DNA of 64,000 nucleotides from Kitasatospora sp. NBC_00315 (GTDB taxonomy: Bacteria; Actinomycetota; Actinomycetes; Streptomycetales; Streptomycetaceae), in the NCBI RefSeq assembly GCF_041435095.1, contig NZ_CP108025.1, positions 186,001 to 250,000 on the forward strand. The letters run 5' to 3'. Of this stretch, positions 24,101-30,200 are shown piece after piece; position 1 is the stretch's first letter, and each line of letters opens with the position of its first letter. The notes below the pieces were generated by a model. That model was not told the DNA's origin. It worked only from the letters and a program-made list of their open reading frames with translations, and ran no database searches. Made by a program: the position numbers and the translations under genes.

Positions 24101-25910
24101 CCAACTCCCGCGCGAAACCCGCATGCGCCCGCGCCAGATCACGCCCCATCCCGAGCCACTGCGAACCCTGACCCGGAAACACGAACGCCGTCCCGCCCCC
24201 CGCGCTCCGCACCGCCCCGGCCACCAGGGCGGCGTTCTCACGTCCGGCGGCCAAATCGGCCAGCGCGGCCGCCAACTCCCCACGGTCCGCGCCCTGGACG
24301 ACAGCCCGGTGCTCGAACACCGAACGCCGCGCCAGCGCACCCGCCACGTCCGCCACCGTCACCGACTCCGACTCGTCGGCCTCCAACCACTCCACAACCG
24401 CCTGCGCCTGCGCCGCCAGCGCCTCACGCGTCCGACCCGACACCACCCACACCGAAGCGCCCGGGACCTGCTGCGGCTCCTGCCCGGCGGGCTCCGCAAC
24501 CTCGACGTCGGGCGCCTGCTCGATGATCACGTGCGCGTTGGTGCCCGACAGACCGAACGAGGACACCGCCGCCCGCCTCGGACGCCCCACCTCCGGCCAC
24601 ACACGCTGCTCCGCCAGCAACTCCACCCGACCCGCCGACCAATCCACATGCGAGGACGGCACATCCACACCCAAGGTCCGCGGCAACACACCACGCCGCA
24701 ACGCCTCCACCATCTTGATCACACCACCGACACCGGCCGCCGCCTGCGTATGACCCACATTCGACTTCAACGAACCCAACCACAACGGCTCAACCCCCAC
24801 CGGCCGCTGACCATACGTCGCCAACAACGCCTGCGCCTCGATCGGATCACCCAGCACCGTCCCCGTGCCATGACCCTCCACCACATCCACATCACCCACA
24901 CCGAGCCCCGCCGACGCCAACGCCGCCCGAATCACCCGCTGCTGCGACGGACCGTTCGGCGCCGTCAAACCATTCGACGCACCATCCTGATTCACCGCCG
25001 AACCAGCAACCACCGCCAACACCGAATGCCCCAACCGCCGCGCATCCGACAACCGCTCCAACACCACCACACCCGCACCCTCACCCCAACCAGTACCATC
25101 AGCGCCCTCCCCGAACGCCTTGCACCGACCATCCAAAGCCAGACCCCGCTGCCGCGAGAACTCCACAAACGTGTCCGCCGTCGCCATCACCGTCACACCA
25201 CCGGCCAACGCCAGATCACACTCACCACCACGCAACGCCTGCGCAGCCAGATGCAACGTCACCAACGACGACGAACACGCCGTGTCCACCGACACCGCCG
25301 GCCCCTCCAAACCCAACACATACGACACCCGACCGGAGACCACGGCCTCCATCACACCGGTGCCGAAGCCCTCGGCGCCGTCGCCGGACGCGCTGCGGCC
25401 GTAATCGTGGCCCATGACGCCCGCGAACACACCGGTGCGCGAGCCGCGCAGGCCCAGCGGATCGATCCCGGCCCGCTCGAACGCCTCCCAGGACACCTCC
25501 AGCATCAACCGCTGCTGCGGGTCCATCGCCACCGCCTCGGCCGGCGAGATCCCGAAGAACCCGGCATCGAACCCGGCCAGGTCGGGCAGGAACCCGCCGC
25601 GCCGGACGTACGTCTTGCCCAACGCCTCCGGGTCCGGGTCGAACAGGGACTCGACGTCCCAGCCGCGGTCCGCCGGGAAGTCACCGGTCCCGTCCCCACC
25701 CGACCGCACCAGCTCCCACAACGCCTCCGGCGAATCCACGCCCCCGGGATAACGGCACGCCATCCCCACCACCACGACCGGGTCGGAGTTCTTCGCGGTC
25801 AGCTCGGCGTTGCGCCGCCGCAGCGCCGCGACCTCCTTCGCCGCACGGCGAAGCGCGCCGACGAGGTCTTCGTTGGAGGCACCCACGGAAGCAGCCACAG
25901 CGAGCTCCAT
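15123..25910 (-). CDS. PKS-A: type I modular polyketide synthase, two KS-AT-DH-KR-ACP modules
   Basis: A 3595-residue protein. Residues 1-40 are an N-terminal docking coiled coil, so it expects an upstream partner. Module 1: KS Cys near 211 (DTACSSS, not a KSQ loading domain), AT near 664 with GHSVGE and QAFHS, DH near 978 (HEVLGHVMVP, GYGYGPVF), B-type KR near 1397 (GGTGGVGG, LDD, YAAAN), ACP near 1706. Module 2 repeats this order: KS Cys near 1936, AT near 2410 (GHSVGE, QAFHS), DH near 2720, KR near 3150, ACP near 3456. Residues 3520-3595 end in a helical docking segment containing ELDIDALIDMGLG. QAFH instead of HAFH is a minor variant, and I still predict malonyl-CoA. Both modules should install trans alkenes. 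Start: the ATG at 25910 directly abuts GGAG, which is too close, whereas a GTG at 25898 has GGAG six bases upstream and may be the real start. I give the outer limit. Confidence 0.95.
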   Translation of the reverse strand: MELAVAASVGASNEDLVGALRRAAKEVAALRRRNAELTAKNSDPVVVVGMACRYPGGVDSPEALWELVRSGGDGTGDFPADRGWDVESLFDPDPEALGKTYVRRGGFLPDLAGFDAGFFGISPAEAVAMDPQQRLMLEVSWEAFERAGIDPLGLRGSRTGVFAGVMGHDYGRSASGDGAEGFGTGVMEAVVSGRVSYVLGLEGPAVSVDTACSSSLVTLHLAAQALRGGECDLALAGGVTVMATADTFVEFSRQRGLALDGRCKAFGEGADGTGWGEGAGVVVLERLSDARRLGHSVLAVVAGSAVNQDGASNGLTAPNGPSQQRVIRAALASAGLGVGDVDVVEGHGTGTVLGDPIEAQALLATYGQRPVGVEPLWLGSLKSNVGHTQAAAGVGGVIKMVEALRRGVLPRTLGVDVPSSHVDWSAGRVELLAEQRVWPEVGRPRRAAVSSFGLSGTNAHVIIEQAPDVEVAEPAGQEPQQVPGASVWVVSGRTREALAAQAQAVVEWLEADESESVTVADVAGALARRSVFEHRAVVQGADRGELAAALADLAAGRENAALVAGAVRSAGGGTAFVFPGQGSQWLGMGRDLARAHAGFARELAVVAEVVDRCWEHRLLDVVWGADGGLLERTEFAQPALFAVGVALFRVLERCGVTADFVVGHSVGELAAAHVAGVLSLEDAARLVVARGRVMQRAVGGVMAAVSGSPELVEEVLGQVASELGPVVVAAVNGPGSVVVSGTVAAVGAASGLLEAAGCRVKPLVVSQAFHSPLLEPVLEEFGRIAGRVAVSVPVAGCTLVSTLTGEAADFGGGYGSAEYWVRQAREVVRFADAVRFLEGRGVRRFVELGPGALVSAVEATVEQAVEDSDGIVVASLLSRQGCESAALIGGLGRLFVAGVPVSWGDWQVGGRRVDLPTYAFQRSGYWLSSSRAVGDVSAAGLVAVGHPILGAVVAMPGSSGVVLTGQVSRSAQPWLLDHEVLGHVMVPASALVELAVRAGDEVGSPVVRELAMTAPLLVPEQGPVAVQVQVGEPDAAGLRTVEIHSRPGAQSSWVLHAQGFLAQARTSAAAWAEPEWPPTGARSVDVESGYASLADAGYGYGPVFRGVRAVWRRGAEVFAEIGLPAGADAAGFGVHPALLDAVVHAPLLGVGAADCAEVQVPFLWEGVELHAVGASTVRARIVPAGSDGVAIQVADETGALVLTVDALVTRPVSRQALSAAASAVPDGLFEVSWWPVPAAADQGAAVPVVWEWRSELGAEVVASVHAASHAALAAVQAHLNASEQPDSVLAVLTRGAVALPGEDVADVAASAVWGLVRSAQSEHPGRIVLVDAEAGAEVDVALLVASGEPQLVVRGGVAHAARLVRAAATEAADSADPESSAELAGVTGGAVIVTGGTGGVGGVLARRLVAEHGAGAVVLASRRGAAAGGVAELVADLESAGAVVRVVACDVSDRAAVAGLVASVPEGFELRGVVHAAGVLDDGVIGSLTPERIDRVLAAKADAAWFLHEATADAPLELFSVVSSLSGVLGAPGQANYAAANAFLDALAVHRRARGLAGQSVSWGLWGAGGTGGMGDRLDAEEAARIRAGGVLPLSREQAVELFDAALSGGAAHLVGVRWDLAALRRQAGVGELPPVLSGLVPAVRRSAASGESVSQLESRLRALDVAGRRKLLVELVASHVAAVLGHADARAIGPDTAFKDLGLDSLGGVNVRNRLQTASGLSLPASLVFDYPNSAVLADLLLDRLLPDSRTQAAAPTVPAPAAALTGTDPVVVVGMACRYPGGVDSPEALWELVRSGGDGTGDFPADRGWDVESLFDPDPEAVGKSYVRRGGFLADVAGFDAGFFGISPAEAVAMDPQQRLMLEVSWEAFERAGIDPVALRGSRTGVFAGVMGHDYGRYAAVDALDGFGAGVMEAVVSGRVSYVLGLEGPAVSVDTACSSSLVTLHLAVQALRGGECDLALAGGVTVMATADTFVEFSRQRGLALDGRCKAFGEGADGTGWGEGAGVVVLERLSDARRLGHSVLAVVAGSAVNQDGASNGLTAPNGPSQQRVIRAALASAGLGVGDVDVVEGHGTGTVLGDPIEAQALLATYGQRPVGVEPLWLGSLKSNVGHTQAAAGVGGVIKMVEALRRGVLPRTLGVDVPSSHVDWSAGRVELLAEQRVWPEVGRPRRAAVSSFGLSGTNAHVIIEQAPDVEVAEPVEQESQQAPDVEVAGPAGQESQQVPGASVWVVSGRTREALAAQAQAVVEWLEADESESVTVADVAGALARRSVFEHRAVVQGADRGELAAALADLAAGRENAALVDGAVQMTGTGTGTVFVFPGQGSQWLGMGRGLARAHAGFARELAVVAEVVDRCWGHRLLDVVWGADGGLLERTEFAQPVLFAVGVALFRVLERCGVTADFVVGHSVGELAAAHVAGVLSLEDAARLVVARGRVMQRAVGGVMAAVSGSPELVEEVLGQVASELGPVVVAAVNGPGSVVVSGTVAAVGAASGLLEAAGCRVKPLVVSQAFHSPLLEPVLEEFGRVAGRVAVSVPVAGCTLVSTLTGEAADFGGGYGSAEYWVRQAREVVRFADAVRFLEGRGVRRFVELGPGALVSAVEATVEQAVGDSDGIVVASLLSRQGCESAALIGGLGRLFVAGVPVSWGDWQSGGRRVDLPTYAFQRSGYWLSSSRAVGDVSAAGLVAVGHPILGAVVAMPGSSGVVLTGQVSRSAQPWLLDHEVLGHVMVPASALVELAVRAGDEVGSPVVRELAMTAPLLVPERGGLRIHVVVGELDSGGPGGRTVEVHSRPDGDDGEWILHAQGVLADAEEGGAADADGWSESVWPPVGAQPVDVEAAYASLADAGYGYGPAFRGVRAVWRRGEDVFAEVGLAPALDGGAFGIHPALLDAVVHAPLLAAVDSDTDPGPDSGSDGAQIPFLWEDATLHAVGASTVRVWISPVGAGAATVRVVDETGAPVLTVASLVTRPVSQQALSAAASTAPDGLFEVSWSPVTAESTPAVAPQVTVWEWRSEPGADPVASLHTATREALATVQTHLDSADRPDAVLVAVTRGAVALPGEDVADVAASAVWGLVRSVQSEHPGRFVLVDADAEAEVDVALLVASGEPQLVVRGGVVRAARLVRAVVAQAQAQASGLAGGAVIVTGGTGGVGGVLARRLVAEHGAGAVVLASRRGAAAGGVAELVADLESAGAVVRVVACDVSDRAAVAGLVASVPEGFELRGVVHAAGVLDDGVIGSLTPERIDRVLAAKADAAWFLHEATADAPLELFSVVSSLSGVLGAPGQANYAAANAFLDALAVHRRARGLAGQSVSWGLWGEVGGMGGRLSDVAAARVRASGVVPLTTAQAVELFDAAVAGGQAHLVAVRWDLPALRRQAGVGELTPMLAELVPAVRRTAASGESVSQLESRLRALDVAGRRKLLIDLVASTVASVLGHADAAAVGPNAAFKDLGLDSLGGIGVRDRLRVATGRSLPASLVFDYPNVTALAGFLLEQLVSDGSATGTETAGDQLAEVRRLLRSVTPTRPGDAALLERLSKLAEAQRDWSDGAGGPDAASDADGTGSQERRESIKELDIDALIDMGLGISHDRKSDN
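15957..16490. repeat. KR repeat, PKS-A module 2
   Basis: Copy of the 534-base KR block. It is closest to the PKS-A module 1 copy. Confidence 0.8.
19342..20189. repeat. KS repeat, PKS-A module 2
   Basis: Third copy of the KS block. Its identity to the PKS-B module 1 copy continues past the block through the region encoding the GFGAGVMEAVVS stretch and the preceding GHDYGRYAAVDALD. Confidence 0.85.
21216..21749. repeat. KR repeat, PKS-A module 1
   Basis: Copy of the 534-base KR block. The sequence just before it in gene order (21750-22160) instead matches PKS-B module 2, which points to mosaic exchange between modules. Confidence 0.8.
24523..25370. repeat. KS repeat, PKS-A module 1
   Basis: Fourth copy of the KS block. 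It is slightly more diverged at its end (ASGDGAEGFGTG in place of the AVDALDGFGAG of other copies). Confidence 0.85.
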
Positions 25911-26039
25911 CTCCGAGATCAGGGGGGACAGGGGTTCGGGAAGTCAGGGACGAGGAGCGCCGGCACAGCCGAACGGCGGCTGCCCCGGCCGTGCCCGCGG
26001 GTGGTCCCGGGGCACGGTCGGAGCGGCCGCCGTCGCGGG

Positions 26040-27254
26040 TCAGGGCAGCTGGTTCGTCCACTCCGAGGAGGTGGGCAACTGCGCCACCACGTCGGGGGTG
26101 AAGAACTCGGTCTTGTCGATGAGTCCGGCGACCATCGCGAAGTAGCGGCCGGTCAGTTCCGGGGACCGCTCAACGACCCGCAGCAGCGCGACCCGGGAGT
26201 CGGTGATGCGCAGCCGGGCCAGGTCCAGGGTCGCCTGGTAGGGGGCCCTGAGCGTGTCGTACATCTCCTTGGAGTATCCGGCCAGGCAGGTGTCCACTCC
26301 GGCGGTGTCCTCCAGGTCCTGTCCGTACAGCGCGTCGGCGAGCAGCTGGACCTCGGTCAGCGCGTTGGTGATGCCGCGGGCCGTGATCGAGTCGCAGTGG
26401 TGCGCGGCGTCGCCGACCAGGGCCCAGCCGGGGCCGTCCGCGTGGCGGAAGAAGTTCTGCTGGTTGCCGGTGCCGATCAGGCCCTCGACCCGCTCGGCAC
26501 CGGCCAGCATCTCGTGCAGGTCGGGGGCGTTGCGTTCGACGGTCGACAGGTGGGCGGCCAGCGGCTCCTGCCGGATCTGCGTGAAGCGGTCCTGCGGGAA
26601 GTACGTCGCCACCATCGTGACGCCGTCATGGGTGGGGATGCGGGCGATCCAGCTGTCCGGCCGCTCGTGGTAGCCGAAGCCGGTCTCCAGGCCCTGCCAG
26701 CAGGTGTAGTACACGCAGCTGGCCAGCCGGTCGGCCGACCGGAAGGGCGCGTCGACCAGGCTCGCCACGCGGGAGTTCTGGCCGTCGGCGCCGATCACCA
26801 GGCGGGCCGGGATCGACTCCGGCCCGTCGGGGCCGGTGACCTCGACGCCCGTCACCCGGTCGCCGTCGCGGAGCAGCGCCCGCACGTTCGTCCGGTCGCG
26901 GAACTGGGCGCCCGCCTCGACGGCCGCGCGCACGATCAGGCCGTCCAGCACCCGGCGGCGCGGCGCGTAGGCGAACGCGGAGTACGGCGTCGTCGGGGTC
27001 GGCGCGGTGATCCGCAGCCCGGCCACGTCGTAGGTCACCGTGTCCAGCGCCGGGCAGCCCGAGGCGACGATCGCGTCGAGCAGCCCCCACCGGGCGAGCA
27101 GCGCCACGCCCGGCGGCTGGATGTACAGGGTGGACATGATGTCCGACGGGAACTCCATGCGGTCGACGAGCAGCACCTTGCGGCCCTGGCGGGCCAACAG
27201 GAGCGCCGCGGACGCCCCGGCGGGGCGCGCGCCGACGATTACGACGTCATACAC
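26040..27254 (-). CDS. FAD-dependent monooxygenase/oxidoreductase of the NRPS-PKS cluster
   Basis: A group A flavoprotein of about 404 residues. It has an N-terminal FAD-binding fold (VVIVGARPAGASAA), the DG motif (VIGADGQNS) and the GD motif (WALVGDAAHHCD). The frame can extend to a GTG at 27278, but a GTG at 27254 has a strong GGAGG seven bases upstream and the protein there begins directly at the FAD fold, so I chose 27254. It lies between NRPS-1 and PKS-A on the same strand and is probably cotranscribed. It likely hydroxylates, epoxidises or dehydrogenates a carrier-bound residue or the polyene. The WxWxIP motif of flavin halogenases is absent. The substrate cannot be inferred from sequence alone. 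Confidence 0.9.
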   Translation of the reverse strand: MYDVVIVGARPAGASAALLLARQGRKVLLVDRMEFPSDIMSTLYIQPPGVALLARWGLLDAIVASGCPALDTVTYDVAGLRITAPTPTTPYSAFAYAPRRRVLDGLIVRAAVEAGAQFRDRTNVRALLRDGDRVTGVEVTGPDGPESIPARLVIGADGQNSRVASLVDAPFRSADRLASCVYYTCWQGLETGFGYHERPDSWIARIPTHDGVTMVATYFPQDRFTQIRQEPLAAHLSTVERNAPDLHEMLAGAERVEGLIGTGNQQNFFRHADGPGWALVGDAAHHCDSITARGITNALTEVQLLADALYGQDLEDTAGVDTCLAGYSKEMYDTLRAPYQATLDLARLRITDSRVALLRVVERSPELTGRYFAMVAGLIDKTEFFTPDVVAQLPTSSEWTNQLP

Positions 27255-27290
27255 GGCGCGGCCTCCGCGCGTGGACACCGGCCTGGCCCA

Positions 27291-30200
27291 TTACTGTTCC
27301 TTCCTCATGCGTCGCAGCTTCGGGCGGGCGGTCGCCGCCGAAGTCCGCAGGACGGGTTCGAGCTGCGCGACCGTCGGGTGCTCGAAGATGGTGCGCATCG
27401 TGACGGTGACGCCGACCACCGAGCGGACCCGGCTGATCAGCCAGGTGGCGCGCAGCGAGTGGCCGCCGAGTTCGAAGAAGTCGTCGTCCAGGCCGATCCG
27501 TTCCACGGCGAGCACCTCGGCGAACAGGTCGGCGAGCTGCTGCTCGCCGGGGGTGCTCGGGGCCCGGTACTCGCGCCGGGAGACGTCGGCGTCGCCGGCC
27601 CGGCCGACGTACTCCAGGCCGTCCGGCAGGCGGCGGACCAGCGCGCCGGTGCGGCGCAGGCGGGCGCCGGGGGCGCCCGACACCGGGTCGGCGACGAAGT
27701 GGGCCGCGGCCTCGGCCGGCGTGGCCTCGGCCGTCGGCTCACCGGCGAGGTACAGCTCGCCCACCGCTCCGACGGCCACCGGCCGCAGGCCGGGGCTGAG
27801 CACGACGACCGACGCGGTGGCACCGACCTCGCCCAGCGGCCCGACGTCGCCGGGGAGTGCCGGGAGCTTGGGCCGGACGGCCAGGTCGGCGAGGTGCAGG
27901 ACGGCGTTCGCCCGCTCCTCGGCGCCGAGCAGGTCGATCGCGGCCAGCCGGGTCTGCGGGTCGTCGGCCAGGGCCTGGCAGATCCGCACCAACTGATCGG
28001 CGATGGACTGCGCGACCGGCGCGGGGAACAGGTCGGTGCGGAACTTGAGCAGCATCCGCGGGTCCGGGTCGGCTGCGGCGACCACCGCCATCGGGAAGTT
28101 GTTGCCGGCGATGGTGCGCATGCCCATGAGCTTGAGGCCGGTGTGCTCGTTGGCCTGGAACAGTCCTTCCTGGTCGCCCGGGTAGGAGTCGAAGCTCAGC
28201 AGGGTGTCGAACAGCGAGCGCAGCCCGGTGGCCTCGTAGATCTCGGTGAGGCCGACGTACTGGTGGTCGAGCAGCGCCGCCTGCCCGGCCTGCAGGTCGC
28301 GCAGGCAGTCGGCCAGGGTGCCGGCCGGGTCGGCGCTCACCCGGACCGGGATGGTGTTGATGAACAGGCCGAGCATGGTGTCGACGTCGGGGACGTCGGC
28401 GGGCCGACCGGAGACGGTCGCGCCGAACACCACGTCGGTGCGGCCGGTCATCGCGGCCAGGACCAGCGCCCAGGAGCCCTGCACGATCGTGTTCATCGTG
28501 ACGCCGAGTTCGGCGGCGCGGGCGGTGAGCCGGCGCGCCGTCTCGGTCGGCAGCGGGACTTCGAGCTGGCCGATGTCCTCGACGGCGGTGTCGGCGGTGC
28601 CGGTGCGGTCCTGGTTGCCGGCCAGCAGCGTGGGCGAGCCGACGCCGCCGAGCGCGTCGCGCCAGACCCGGGTGGACGCCTCGGCGTCGCGGCCGGCGAG
28701 CCAGCTCAGGAAGCCGCGGTAGGCGGGCGCCGGGGGCAGCTCGGCGTCGCCGCCGGAGGCGTAGGCCCAGAGCAGTTCGCGCATCAGCAGCGGCACCGAC
28801 CAGCCGTCGAACAGCACGTGGTGCGCGGTCAGGACGATCTCGTGCCGGTCCGCGGCGGTGGTGACCAGCCGGATCCGCAGCATCGGTGGGTCGGCGGGGT
28901 CGAATCCGGTGTCACGGTCGGCCGCCAGCAGGGCCTCGAACGCGGCCTCGCGTTCGGCCTCATCGGCCGCGCCGGTCAGGTTGTGGACCTGCCAGGGCAC
29001 GGTGACGTGGTCGCGGATCACCGACAGCGTGGTGCCGTCGGGGCGGGTGACGAACCCGGCGCGCAGGTTGGCGTGCCGGTCCAGCAGGGTCTGGGCCGCG
29101 GCGCGCAGCCGCACCTGGTCGACCTCGCCCTGCACGTGCAGCACGTACTGCACCTGGTAGACGTCGCTGCCGGGCCCGGAGAGGCTGGCGTGGAACAGCA
29201 GGCCGGCCTGCATGGGCGTGATCGGCCACACGTCGGACAGGCCGGGGTGGGAGAGGGCGAGCTCGTCGAGGTCGGTCTGGGTGACGCGGGCCAGCGGCAC
29301 GTCGGAGGGGGTCAGCCCGCCGGCGTCCGGTCCTGCCGCGTGCCGGGCCAGGCCCTCCAGGGCCTCGATCCACAGCTCGGCGAGTTCGGTGACCGCCTCG
29401 GCGGCGATCACGCCGGTCGGGAAGCCGAAGTCGGCGCGCAGCTCGGGCCCGTCGGCGCCGTCGGTGACCGCGGCGCCGATGTCGACGGTCGCGGAGACCG
29501 GCATGTCGGCGTCCAGGGCCGGGAGGTGGGCGTCGCCGCCGGGCATCGGCTGCCAGCCCGCGCCGGAGCCCTGCCGTCCCGCCCCGGCGCCGGCGACCCG
29601 GCCGAGGTAGTTGAAGGCGATCTGCGGGGCGGGGTGCGCGGCCAGCTGCGGGCCGGCCTCGGGGTTCAGGTAGCGCAGCAGTCCGTAGCCGATGCCCTTG
29701 TCGAGGACGGCCAGCAGCTGCTCCTTGACCAGCTTGACGGCGTGTCCGGCGGCCGGGCCGCCGCGCAGCGCCTCGTCGAGGTCGACGCCGGCCAGGTCGA
29801 GCCGGACCGGGAACAGCGTGGCGAACCAGCCGATGGTGCGCGACAGTTCGGCGCCGGGGACGACGCCCTCCTCGCGGCCGTGGCCCTCCAGGCGCAGCAG
29901 CGTCGAGGGTTCGCCGAGGCCGCGGCGCTCGCGCCACTTGGCGACGGCCAGGGCCAGCGCGGTCAGCAGCCCGTCGTGGGCGCCGGAGCGGAACCGGGCC
30001 GGGAGGGTGGTCAGGACCTGCTCGGTGGCCTCGGCGGGCAGCGCGACCCGGACGCGTTCCACGGTCGACACCACGTCGACCGCCGGGTCGAGCGGGCGCT
30101 CGCCGAGCAGCGGGTCGGGTCCCTGGACGGCGGCCAGCCAGCGCGGCAGTTCGGCGGCGCGCTCCGCGGTGAGCGCCTCCTCGCGCAGGGCGTGGGCCCA

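Noticed and set aside
24523..25910. First KS of PKS-A as a loading KSQ domain
   Set aside because: The active site reads DTACSSS with Cys, not Gln, and an N-terminal docking coil is present, so it is an elongation KS.
26040..27254. FAD enzyme as a flavin-dependent halogenase
   Set aside because: The WxWxIP motif is absent; only a loose WIARIP is seen. The DG and GD motifs fit a monooxygenase.
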